Counted from the first letter of the stretch, positions 13,301 to 23,577 are shown. The stretch is DNA of 64,000 bases from Oscarella lobularis (GCF_947507565.1 NC_089191.1:2150240-2214239); one strand, 5' to 3'. The notes: generated from the sequence alone by a model not told the origin. Numbers and translations: made by a program.

Positions 13301-16300
13301 CTTGTATTACTTGTAGTACTTGGAGTACTTGGAGCACTTGGAGTACTTGTAGTACTTGTAGTACTTGTAGTACTTGGAGCACTTGTAGTACTTGGAGTAC
13401 TTGTAGTACTTGTAGTACTTGTAGTACTTGGAGTACTTGTAGTACTTGTATTACTTGTAGTACTTGGAGTACTTGTAGCACTTGGAGTACTTGTAGTACT
13501 TGTAGTACTTGTAGTACTTGGAGCACTTGTAGTACTTGGAGTACTTGTAGTACTTGGAGCACTTGCAGTACTTGTATTACTTGGAGTACTTGGAGTACTT
13601 GTAGTACTTGTAGTACTTGTAGTACATGGAGTACTTGGAGTACTTGTAGTACTTGTATTACTTGTAGTCCTTGGAGTACTTGTAGTACTTGGAGTACTTG
13701 TAGTACTTGTATTACTCTTAGTACTTGGAGTACTTGTAGTACTTGTATTACTTGTAGTACTTGGAGTACTTGTAGTACCTGTAGTACTTGGAGTACTTGT
13801 GGTACTTGGAGTACTTGTAGTACTTGGAGTACTTGTAGTACTTGTAGTACTTGTAGTACTTGGAGTACTTGGAGTACTTGTATTACTTGTAGTACTTGGA
13901 GTACTTGGAGTACTTGGAGTACTTGGAGCACTTGGAGTACTTGTAGTACTTGTAGTACTTGGAGTACTTGTAGTACTTGTAGTACTTGTAGTACATGGAG
14001 TACTTGGAATACTTGGAGTACTTGTAGTACTTGTAGTACTTGTAGTACTTGTAGTACTTGGAGTACTTGTAGTACCTGTAGTACTTGGAGTACTTGTGGT
14101 ACTTGGAGTACTTGTAGTACTTGGAGTACTTGTAGTACTTGTAGTACTTGTAGTACTTGGAGTACTTGTAGTACTTGTATTACTTGTATTACTTGGAGTA
14201 CTTGGAGTACTTGGAGCACTTGGAGTACTTGTAGTACTTGTAGTACTTGGAGTACTTGTAGTACTTGTAGTATTTGTAGTACTTGTAGTACTTGTAGTAC
14301 TTGTAGTACTTGGAGTACTTGTATTACTTGGAGTACTTGGAGTACTTGCAGTACTTGTGGTACTTGTAGTACTTTTAGTACATGGAGTACTTGGAGTACT
14401 TGGAGTACTTGTAGTACTTGTAGTACTTGGAGTACTTGTAGTACCTGTAGTACTTGGAGTACTTGTAGTACTTGGAGTACTTGGAGTACTTGTAGTACTT
14501 GTAGTACTTGTAGTACTTGTAGTACATGGAGTACTTGTAGTACTTGTAGTACTTGTAGTACTTGTATTACTTGGAGTACTTGGAGTACTTGGAGTACTTG
14601 GAGTACTTGTAGTACTTGTATTACTTGGAGTACTTGTAGTATTTGTAGTACTTGTAGTACTTGGAGCACTTGTAGTACTTGTAGTACTTGTAGTACTTGG
14701 AGTACTTGTAGTACCTGTAGTACTTGGAGTACTTGTAGTACTTGTAGTACTTGTAGTACTTGTATTACTTGGAGTACTTGGAGTACTTGGAGTACTTGGA
14801 GTACTTGGAGCACTTGGAGTACTTGTAGTACTTGTAGTACTTGGAGCACTTGTAGTACTTGGAGTACTTGGAGTACTTGGAGCACTTGGAGTACTTGTAG
14901 TACTTGTAGTACTTGGAGTACTTGTAGTACTTGTAGTATTTGTAGTACTTGTAGTACTTGGAGTACTTGGAGTACTTGGAGTACTTGGAGTACTTGTAGT
15001 ACTTGGAGCACTTGTAGTACTTGGAGTACTTGGAGTACTTGGAGCACTTGCAGTACTTGTAGTACTTGTAGTACTTGTAGTACTTGTAGTACTTGGAGTA
15101 CTTGGAGTACTTGGAGCACTTGCAGTACTTGTAGTACTTGTAGTACTTGTAGTACTTGTAGTACTTGTAGTACTTGTATTACTTGGAGTACTTGGAGTAC
15201 TTGGAGTACTTGGAGTACTTGGAGCACTTGGAGTACTTGTAGTACTTGTAGTACTTGGAGCACTTGTAGTACTTGGAGTACTTGGAGTACTTGGAGCACT
15301 TGGAGTACTTGTAGTACTTGTAGTACTTGGAGTACTTGTAGTACTTGTAGTATTTGTAGTACTTGTAGTACTTGGAGTACTTGGAGTACTTGGAGTACTT
15401 GGAGTACTTGTAGTACTTGGAGCACTTGTAGTACTTGGAGTACTTGGAGTACTTGGAGCACTTGCAGTACTTGTAGTACTTGTAGTACTTGTAGTACTTG
15501 TAGTACTTGGAGTACTTGGAGTACTTGGAGCACTTGCAGTACTTGTAGTACTTGTAGTACTTGTAGTACTTGTAGTACTTGGAGTACTTGTAGTACCTGT
15601 AGTACTTGGAGTACTTGTGGTACTTGGAGTACTTGTAGTACTTGGAGTACTTGTAGTACTTGTAGTACTTGTAGTACTTGGAGTACTTGGAGTACTTGTA
15701 TTACTTGTAGTACTTGGAGTACTTGGAGTACTTGGAGTACTTGGAGCACTTGGAGTACTTGTAGTACTTGTAGTACTTGTAGTACTTGTAGTACTTGTAG
15801 TACTTGGAGTACTTGGAGTACTTGTAGTACTTGTATTACTTGTAGTACTTGGAGTACTTGTAGTACTTGTAGTACTTGGAGTACTTGGAGCACTTGCAGT
15901 ACTTGTAGTACTTGTAGTACTTGTAGTACTTGTAGTACTTGGAGTACTTGGAGTACTTGGAGCACTTGCAGTACTTGTAGTACTTGTAGTACTTGTAGTA
16001 CTTGTAGTACTTGTAGTACTTGTATTACTTGGAGTACTTGGAGTACTTGGAGTACTTGGAGTACTTGGAGCACTTGGAGTACTTGTAGTACTTGTAGTAC
16101 TTGGAGCACTTGTAGTACTTGGAGTACTTGGAGTACTTGGAGCACTTGGAGTACTTGTAGTACTTGTAGTACTTGGAGTACTTGTAGTACTTGTAGTATT
16201 TGTAGTACTTGTAGTACTTGGAGTACTTGGAGTACTTGGAGTACTTGGAGTACTTGTAGTACTTGGAGCACTTGTAGTACTTGGAGTACTTGGAGTACTT

Positions 16301-19133
16301 GGAGCACTTGCAGTACTTGTAGTACTTGTAGTACTTGTAGTACTTGTAGTACTTGGAGTACTTGGAGTACTTGGAGCACTTGCAGTACTTGTAGTACTTG
16401 TAGTACTTGTAGTACTTGTAGTACTTGGAGTACTTGTAGTACCTGTAGTACTTGGAGTACTTGTGGTACTTGGAGTACTTGTAGTACTTGGAGTACTTGT
16501 AGTACTTGTAGTACTTGTAGTACTTGGAGTACTTGGAGTACTTGTATTACTTGTAGTACTTGGAGTACTTGGAGTACTTGGAGTACTTGGAGCACTTGGA
16601 GTACTTGTAGTACTTGTAGTACTTGTAGTACTTGTAGTACTTGTAGTACTTGGAGTACTTGGAGTACTTGTAGTACTTGTATTACTTGTAGTACTTGGAG
16701 TACTTGTAGTACTTGTAGTACTTGGAGTACTTGTAGTACCTGTAGTACTTGGAGTACTTGTGGTACTTGTAGTACTTGTATTACTTGTAGTACTTGGAGT
16801 ACTTGGAGTACTTGGAGTACTTGGAGCACTTGCAGTACTTGTAGTACTTGTAGTACTTGTAGTACTTGTAGTACTTGGAGTACTTGTAGTACCTGTAGTA
16901 CTTGGAGTACTTGTGGTACTTGGAGTACTTGTAGTACTTGGAGTACTTGTAGTACTTGTAGTACTTGTAGTACTTGGAGTACTTGGAGTACTTGTATTAC
17001 TTGTAGTACTTGGAGTACTTGGAGTACTTGGAGTACTTGGAGCACTTGGAGTACTTGTAGTACTTGTAGTATTTGTAGTACTTGTAGTACTTGTAGTACT
17101 TGTAGTACTTGTAGTACTTGTAGTACTTGTAGTACTTGGAGTACTTGGAGTACTTGTAGTACTTGTATTACTTGTAGTACTTGGAGTACTTGTAGTGCTT
17201 GTAGTACTTGGAGTACTTGTAGTACCTGTAGTACTTGGATTACTTGTGGTACTTGTAGTACTTGTAGTACTTGGAGTACTTGTAGTACTTGTATTACTTG
17301 TAGTACTTGGAGTACTTGGAGTACTTGGAGTACTTGGAGCACTTGGAGTACTTGTAGTACTTGTAGTACTTGTAGTACTTGGAGCACTTGTAGTACTTGG
17401 AGTACTTGTAGTACTGGGAGCACTTGCAGTACTTGTATTACTTGGAGTACTTGGAGTACTTGTAGTACTTGTAGTACTTGTAGTACATGGAGTACTTGGA
17501 GTAGTTGTAGTACTTGTATTACTTGTAGTCCTTGGAGTACTTGTAGTACTTGTAGTACTTGTAGTACTTGGAGTACTTGTAGTACTTGTATTACTCTTAG
17601 TACTTGGAGTACTTGTAGTACTTGTATTACTTGTAGTACTTGGAGTACTTGTAGTACTTGGAGTACTTGGAGTACTTGGAGTACTTGGAGTACTTGGAGT
17701 ACTTGTGGTACTTGTAGTACTTGTATTACTTGTAGTACTTGGAGTACTTGGAGTACTTGGAGTACTTGGAGCACTTGCAGTACTTGTAGTACTTGTAGTA
17801 CTTGTAGTACTTGTAGTACTTGGAGTACTTGTAGTACCTGTAGTACTTGGAGTACTTGTGGTACTTGGAGTACTTGTAGTACTTGGAGTACTTGTAGTAC
17901 TTGTAGTACTTGTAGTACTTGGAGTACTTGGAGTACTTGTATTACTTGTAGTACTTGGAGTACTTGGAGTACTTGGAGTACTTGGAGCACTTGGAGTACT
18001 TGTAGTACTTGTAGTACTTGTAGTACTTGTAGTACTTGTAGTACTTGGAGTACTTGGAGTACTTGTAGTACTTGTATTACTTGTAGTACTTGGAGTACTT
18101 GTATTACTTGTAGTACTTGGAGTACTTGTAGTACCTGTAGTACTTGGAGTACTTGTGGTACTTGTAGTACTTGTATTACTTGTAGTACTTGGAGTACTTG
18201 GAGTACTTGGAGTACTTGGAGCACTTGCAGTACTTGTAGTACTTGTAGTACTTGTAGTACTTGTAGTACTTGGAGTACTTGTAGTACCTGTAGTACTTGG
18301 AGTACTTGTGGTACTTGGAGTACTTGTAGTACTTGGAGTACTTGTAGTACTTGTAGTACTTGTAGTACTTGGAGTACTTGGAGTACTTGTATTACTTGTA
18401 GTACTTGGAGTACTTGGAGTACTTGGAGTACTTGGAGCACTTGGAGTACTTGTAGTACTTGTAGTATTTGTAGTACTTGTAGTACTTGTAGTACTTGTAG
18501 TACTTGTAGTACTTGTAGTACTTGTAGTACTTGGAGTACTTGGAGTACTTGTAGTACTTGTATTACTTGTAGTACTTGGAGTACTTGTAGTGCTTGTAGT
18601 ACTTGGAGTACTTGTAGTACCTGTAGTACTTGGAGTACTTGTGGTACTTGTAGTACTTGTAGTACTTGGAGTACTTGTAGTACTTGTATTACTTGTAGTA
18701 CTTGGAGTACTTGGAGTACTTGGAGTACTTGGAGCACTTGGAGTACTTGTAGTACTTGTAGTACTTGTAGTACTTGGAGCACTTGTAGTACTTGGAGTAC
18801 TTGTAGTACTGGGAGCACTTGCAGTACTTGTATTACTTGGAGTACTTGGAGTACTTGTAGTACTTGTAGTACTTGTAGTACATGGAGTACTTGGAGTAGT
18901 TGTAGTACTTGTATTACTTGTAGTCCTTGGAGTACTTGTAGTACTTGTAGTACTTGTAGTACTTGGAGTACTTGTAGTACTTGTATTACTCTTAGTACTT
19001 GGAGTACTTGTAGTACTTGTATTACTTGTAGTACTTGGAGTACTTGTAGTACTTGGAGTACTTGGAGTACTTGGAGTACTTGGAGTACTTGGAGTACTTG
19101 TAGTTCTTTTAGTACTTGTAGTACTTGTAGTAC
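1309..19133 (+). repeat. 17.8-kb minisatellite of 9-bp units KAGTACTTG
   Basis: About 1,980 head-to-tail 9-bp units occur, nearly all TAGTACTTG or GAGTACTTG. Recurrent minor variants include TATTACTTG, GAGCACTTG, TGGTACTTG and TAGTACCTG. Each standard unit contains the palindrome AGTACT. A unit of three codons leaves five of the six frames free of stops; only the frame reading TAG-TAC-TTG is closed. The very long open frames are therefore by-products (SerThrCys/SerThrTrp and ValLeuVal/ValLeuGly on plus; GlnValLeu and others on minus). The part left of about 5.9 kb has more irregular units and frame breaks, for example around 2440. The right part keeps one frame for 13 kb. Confidence 0.98.
6541..9960 (+). 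repeat. Higher-order repeats inside the 9-bp array (about 1.27-1.47 kb)
   Basis: Rare unit variants recur together in the same order. The marker ATTACTCTTAGTAC begins at 6961, 8428 and 9697, and again at 13711, 17590 and 18985. Each is embedded in the same neighbourhood of variants, including CTTGTAGTCCTTGG just upstream. The spacings are 1467, 1269, 4014, 3879 and 1395 bp, all exact multiples of 9. This indicates block duplication of more than a hundred units at a time. The boundaries given cover the three closest copies and are approximate. Confidence 0.8.
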
Positions 19134-19230
19134 GTAGTCGAGCTTCTCGCGTGCGATAACCGAATCAAAACACGCGATTTTGAGTATTCGACGATAAGCT
19201 CAGTCTATACGTGGCCTATCTCGTTCATAG

Positions 19231-20594
19231 ACTTCCGAAGTAGGTCTAAATGTGCACCACACGGAAGCCATCGTTAAATATCTTCGCTTTGCGCGTTTTA
19301 AGCGCGCACAGCGCATCAAAACCGTCGATTCGGCCTTCGACGATTTAAAAGAAAGCAGGTACGTGCAAGAGATATTTAGACGTGCATTCTACGCGTTTCG
19401 TCTCTTCTAGATTGACGGAGGAGACGTTTACAGCCGAAGAACTACGGGACATGTTATTCGGTCTTTGCGCCGTTGTCAAGGGCGACGTCGAATCGGAACT
19501 GATTCTTACGACGCATACGAACGTTCTTCTGCTACGTCATTTTTTCGACAGGCGGAGAAATGGCATCTGAAGTTGAGTGCTGACGTTTCTGAGCTCGAGA
19601 ATCAGTAAGATGACAAAAAGTCCATTTTTCGTATTTTTTATTTATTTCGAAGGGAATTGATTGAGGAAATTGCTCGATTTGAAGAGAAACAGTTTGCTTC
19701 TTTTGGATTAGGATCTGCAACAGCTTCAAAGGTTGCATTCACCACAGGGGGGCAGACAACTATAGTGTATTATGTACGTAGACTCTTCCAGCAGCCAAGA
19801 CGAAATTGGAGCCGTTGAATGAGGCTGGTGGGAGTGCTCTTCTGCAGATGGTTAGTGTGGACTCACTGTGATGATTTCTTTTGATTCTATATCTGTATAG
19901 GAAATTTCTCGGCTGAAAGAGGAGAATGAAAAAATGAAGGAACCAATGCGAATGATAGAAGGAAAGCTAAGGAAAGAAGAGACTCTTTCCTATTGAACTA
20001 CAATGATTATTTGTTCTTTTTTTAGGCTCATGATGCCTTGGAAGAAAAAGGGAAATTGAAGAGTCAATTAGTGCAAGCTGAAGCAGCTCTAAAAGCAAAA
20101 GAAACCAAATCAGTATTTAATTAAAAAATGAGTTGGAAGATAGTTTTACGAGATATTTTCTAGTTTTCTAGTCAGCAGCATCGGATGTTGTTCCAACAAC
20201 CTCTTCACAATCAAAGGCAAATCCAGTTTTAAGTGGAAAATCTGCTGGGGGTGAAGACGATGGAAAATTGAGGGAAGAATTGGGAGAAACCAAACACGAA
20301 TTGTTGGCTATCAAAGCTAAGCTTGAAAATGCTGAAAAGGTTTGATTTTTTATACTTGGAACTAAGTAGTGAGAAAATGGATAATGATTTTAGGAATTGG
20401 AAAAGAAACTCGGCGAAACGGCTCAATTTACAAACATGAAAAAAATGCTTACGAAGAAAAACGAGTAATTAAAAGATCTTCGAAGTCGTTTAAAAAAGTT
20501 AGCACTACATCCATCTTCAATCAATTATTCAGTGATTTTGATTTGGCATCATCTCATTTTCTTTAGATACGAACCAGATGCCGAAATATTATAG
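19231..20594 (+). pseudogene. LZTFL1: LZTFL1-like gene (BBSome regulator), multi-exon, with disabling lesions
   Basis: LZTFL1 is a cytoplasmic coiled-coil protein that regulates BBSome trafficking to cilia. I recognise it exon by exon: VHHTEAIVKYLRFARFKR, LTEETFTAEELRDMLFGL, VESELILTTHTNVLLLR, QAEKWHLKL, EENEKMK, and TNMKKMLTKKNE near the C-terminus before YEPD. Exons are 19231-19358, 19411-19604, 19653-19731, 19782-19850, 19901-19966, 20026-20112, 20172-20339, 20394-20497 and 20567-20594 (TAG stop). Introns are 48-69 bp. Exon lengths sum to 923 bp, one short of a multiple of three. Lesions seen: no ATG upstream on this side of the satellite; a one-base deficit in the T run at 19540-19545; CT in place of GT at the donor at 19967; and TAA at 20466 where the family has Gln. 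Retained introns exclude a processed copy. It could be a decaying gene or a functional gene with assembly errors. Confidence 0.85.
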
Positions 20595-21558
20595 ATATCA
20601 TCTGTACTCGCGAGTGTGTTAGGACTGGTCGTTTTAGAAGACGCATTTGACATACTGCTTGCTTATATTAGTAGTACTCGTTTATTAATTAATGAAAAGT
20701 GTACGTGCAACAAAGAGTCGAATTTTCTTTTCTGGGCGTAATCGGAAATCACCAAATTTGGCGAACGTAATACCGCGGACACGGAACACTGTTCAAATTA
20801 CTTTCTCATCTAATCGAATCAATCCCAGCTGTCAAACACCAGGTTAAATAAGCACGTGACTATATTTTCCTATCTTGCACAGACAATTAGGACGTCAATC
20901 GCACGCTTCAAAACGCCTTCTAGTATTTCGTCTCACGCAATCGCAGACAACAGCCGACATTATTCTTGCAGATAGCGGAGCAGCAGCCCACGCGGATTCC
21001 TCGCTCTCTTCTCGCTCTATCGGACGGCGAACGGACGCTACCTGTCGCCACGCACGCAGCCTGTCGTCACGCCTGCAGGTTTGTGCTTCGCCTAGTGTTT
21101 TTTTAGAGGCACGCGAAGGCTTTTCGTCGCCACGTGCGTCGCTCAGTGCGTCGTTCGCAGCGTTCGCTGCTCCGGGCGCGCCTCTCTTAGCGACGTCTAC
21201 GTCTCGATCGATCGTACGTACTATCGTTTATCGAGAGGGGTCCCCTTTTAGGCTCGTTGCAATAATTGAATCGGAACAGCTGAAGATGCGATGATGCTTG
21301 GGAAGTGAGCGTGGCGAGTTTAGGTAAGCCTCTACGGTAAGGCGATTTTTCGTTTGTATTCGCAGCTGGACTCTGAGCGAGCGGGGGAGGCGTCTGTATG
21401 TCACGTGGATCGCGAGGGTCATTTAATTATTGCATCTATTTTAACTGTTTCCCGTTTTTAGGTACATGTCTGTCAATGTCAAGACAGATTTTTGCGGACC
21501 TTCCACCTGTCATTGCAGCCTTTACTCCATTTCTTGCGCTTCATTCTTCTACCTTTTC
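20595..21558. other. Unassigned DNA downstream of the LZTFL1-like gene
   Basis: No recognisable coding region was seen. A stretch at 20875-21294 is open on the plus strand but has no usable ATG at its left end and is low-complexity (Ser, Arg and Ala rich). A short intron-like segment lies at 21324-21365, running from GTAAGCC to TTCGCAG. Another plausible acceptor, CCCGTTTTTAG, precedes 21463. These could belong to the 5' part of the tandem-exon transcript further right. I assign no function. Confidence 0.4.
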
Positions 21559-21656
21559 CATTTACACTTCATTTTCGCCATTTACACTTCATTTTCGCCA
21601 TTTACACTTCATTTTCGCTTCATTTTCTCCATTTACACTTCATTTTCTCCATTTAC
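21559..21656 (+). repeat. 20-bp tandem repeat, about 5 copies
   Basis: The unit CATTTACACTTCATTTTCGC repeats three times almost exactly. It is followed by a shortened copy and versions with TTCTC in place of TTCGC. No dyad symmetry is visible. It sits in pyrimidine-rich unique DNA. Confidence 0.85.
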
Positions 21657-21830
21657 AGATCATCTACACGTCATCTGCACGTCATCATCTATCATCTTCA
21701 TTTTAGAGGCAGTTAGGGGGTAGAGGAATTAGAGGAATAAATAAATAAATAAATAATAATACGTATTATATAAGTATTTAATCAATCAAATTTTTGACGT
21801 CATTTTTCTACTTCATCTTTCCTTTGGCAG
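21657..21830 (+). other. Spacer with an AAAT microsatellite and a strong 3' splice acceptor
   Basis: A run of AATA tetranucleotides lies at 21736-21760. The segment ends with the pyrimidine-rich acceptor CATCTTTCCTTTGGCAG at 21814-21830, which would open the first of the small downstream exons. Confidence 0.5.
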
Positions 21831-21985
21831 GACGTCACCGACGCGGAGGAAGAGTGCTACGCCCGTTAAAGTCGTCGCAGGACTGGTAAGTGGAGGATGG
21901 GGACGAAGACACTAGGTATCTGTATATAACGCCCACATTTTTCCCCATGCTTGCTCTTTTTTGAGTTTTAGATGCAGACGTGGGG

Positions 21986-22492
21986 ATGAAGACGACGGAT
22001 GAAGACGACGGATGTGGACGAAGCCGGCAACACTACAGGTATCTGTATGGACCGCTTGTTTTTTCCCCGTGCTGGCTTCTTTTGAGATTTAGGTTGGATG
22101 CAAGATGCAGAAGAGGGACGACGCCAGCGCCTCAAGACGACTGCAGTCTAAGATCGCGTTTTGTACGTAGAAAATGTTATTAATTTGTTTTCATCTCTTG
22201 GCAGACGCGAAGACGACGCAGCCGCCGAAGGACGACACCAGCGCCTCAAGACGACTGCAGCCTAAGATCGCGTTTTTGTACGTAGCAAATTTTATTAATT
22301 TGTTTTCATCTCTTGGCAGACGTGAAGACGACGCAGCCGCCGAAGGACGACGCCAGCGCCTCAAGACGACTGCAGCCTAAGATCGCGTTTTTGTACGTAG
22401 CAAATGTTAATATTTTGTTTTCATCTCTTGGCAGACGCGAAGACGACGCAGCCGCCTCATCGTCATCGGGCCAAGAAAGAAGGTAATACATA
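21986..22492 (+). CDS. Candidate gene built from tandemly duplicated mini-exons (partial, unrecognised)
   Basis: A chain of short exons has matching donors and acceptors: 21831-21885 (5' part, probably untranslated), 21972-22038, 22093-22162, 22205-22277, 22320-22392 and 22435-22492. Introns at 22163-22204, 22278-22319 and 22393-22434 are each 42 bp and near-identical, from GTACGTAG to CATCTCTTGGCAG. With ATG at 21986 the reading frame stays open through all five coding exons. The predicted product is Arg/Asp/Gln/Pro-rich and low-complexity, and I recognise no family. Because the repeated exon is 73 bp, successive copies are read in different frames. The 3' end beyond the donor at 22493 is not resolved. 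A spliced non-coding RNA is an equally serious alternative. Confidence 0.35.
22093..22450 (+). repeat. About 115-bp exon-plus-intron tandem duplication, three copies and a partial fourth
   Basis: The phrase CTCAAGACGACTGCAG starts at 22131, 22245 and 22360, giving spacings of 114 and 115 bp. Each copy contains the exon body, the donor GTACGTAG, an AT-rich 42-bp intron and the acceptor CTTGGCAG. A related older duplication is seen to the left, where introns beginning GTATCTGTAT (21916 and 22039) share the internal phrase TTTTTCCCC and a TTTAG end. Confidence 0.9.
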
Positions 22493-22540
22493 ACTAATTA
22501 TTTAAACTTATATAAATAATAATTAATTAAATTACTAGTC

Positions 22541-22575
22541 AGGTAGCTAGGTAGTTAGGTAGTTAGGTAGCTAGG
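22541..22575 (+). repeat. AGGTAGYT microsatellite
   Basis: Four and a half copies of an 8-bp unit alternate AGGTAGCT and AGGTAGTT. They lie just after an AT-rich stretch ending in ATTACTAG, a possible 3' splice site for the mini-exon gene. Confidence 0.85.
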
Positions 22576-22590
22576 TTCCCCCATCATCAA

Positions 22591-22591
<1 letters not shown>

Positions 22592-22645
<54 letters not shown>
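22592..22645 (+). repeat. (ATC)n microsatellite
   Basis: About 18 uninterrupted copies of the trinucleotide TCA/ATC occur. They are followed to about 22719 by imperfect CAC- and ACC-rich sequence. Confidence 0.95.
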
Positions 22646-22889
22646 ACCTCCAGCACCAATAGCACCACCATCACCACTAAGCACCTCCACCACCAGCACC
22701 ATCATCACCACTCCACCAAATAAATTTTTATTTCACTATTTCCGTAATTGAATCAAGCTTTTTAATATTACAGTTGTCCGGGTTATTGACTGCTTGTACA
22801 GTCACGTGCTTATCACAAATAAAGTTATCTTCAGACAGACCCCTTCAGCTCCTTCAGATATGATTTTGCTATACGGTTAATTAAATGAA
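22646..22889. other. Spacer with possible polyadenylation signals
   Basis: CAC-rich DNA is followed by AT-rich DNA. AATAAA occurs near 22719 and at 22818-22823, which would suit the 3' end of the mini-exon transcript to the left. No coding exon is recognised. Confidence 0.35.
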
Positions 22890-23240
22890 AAATTGTCGCT
22901 GCCCGGTTCCTAATGCGGCCTCATTTTTGTCCATAAAATCATAGTACATTTGACGCTAGAAATCAGTCGAAAAAGCTTTTATTTGATGCAGAAAAACGTT
23001 TCCAACGCTCCCTTGCCTTTCAAAAGAACGAATTTTTTTAGGCCCGGTTCCTAATGGGGCCTCGTTTTTATCTAAAAAAATTTCGCTTATTTTACGCTAG
23101 GAATCAGACGAACAATCTCTTATTTGATGCCGAAAAACGTTTCCAACGCTTCCTTCGCCTTTTAAAGAACGAAACTTTTGTGGCCAGGTTCCTCATTTTC
23201 ATCTAAAAAAATTCGCCTATTTTACGCTGGGAATCAAGGG
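22890..23240 (-). repeat. 141-bp satellite, inverted orientation, about 2.4 diverged copies
   Basis: The phrase CCCGGTTCCTAATG(C/G)GGCC at 22902 and 23042, with a degenerate form at 23182, is the reverse complement of the hallmark GGCCCCCATTAGGAACCGGG of the satellite on the other side of the 28-bp array. Spacing is about 141 bp. The body includes ATTTGATGC(A/C)GAAAAACG and CCAACGCT, also reversed relative to the right-hand array. Confidence 0.85.
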
Positions 23241-23278
23241 AAGTGCCATATCGCACTGTGTTGAGTTTAATTAACTGA

Positions 23279-23577
23279 GTAAGTTTTGATGCGCAAAAAC
23301 GATGGCCAAAGTTTTGATGCGCAAAAACGATCTCCAAGGTTTTGATGCGCAAAACGATGGCCAAAGTTTCGATGCGCAAAAACGATCGCCAAAGTTTTGA
23401 TGCACCAAAACGATCGCCAAAGTTTTGATGCACAAAAACGATCGCCAAAGTTTTGATGCGCAAAAACGATCGCCAAAGTTTTGATGCACAAAAACGATCG
23501 CCAAAGTTATGGTGCGCAAAAACGATCGCCAAAGTTTTGATGCACAAAAACGATCGCCAAAGTTTTCATGCGCAAAA
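23279..23577 (+). repeat. 28-bp minisatellite, about 10.5 copies
   Basis: The unit contains GATCGCCAAAGTTTTGATGC then GCAAAAAC and repeats every 28 bp, for example CGATCGCC at 23411 and 23439. Each complete unit carries the palindrome CGATCG and the short dyad TTTTGATGCGCAAAA. The array lies at the centre of the inverted 141/142-bp satellite. Frames across it are open but repetitive. Confidence 0.95.

Noticed and set aside
4923-18818. A 4,631-codon Gln-Val-Leu repeat protein on the minus strand, and similar giant frames on plus
   Set aside because: A 9-bp unit leaves five of six frames open automatically. There is no non-repetitive domain, no sensible start, and frames on both strands overlap fully.
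19250-19344. ATG at 19250 as the LZTFL1 start
   Set aside because: It is in a different frame from the conserved VHHTEAIVKYLRF reading and reaches a stop within the exon.
19535-19550. A 16-nt intron (GTCATTTTTTCGACAG) explaining the LZTFL1 frame break
   Set aside because: Removing it does not restore the conserved frame, the residues it encodes (RHFF) match the family, and the other introns are at least 48 bp.
20875-21294. 139-codon open frame as a gene
   Set aside because: It has no ATG at its start, low-complexity Ser/Arg/Ala composition and no recognisable motif.
23279-23577. CRISPR array
   Set aside because: The 28-bp copies are directly adjacent with no unique spacers, and the genome is eukaryotic. 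The same applies to the 35-bp and 41-bp arrays.
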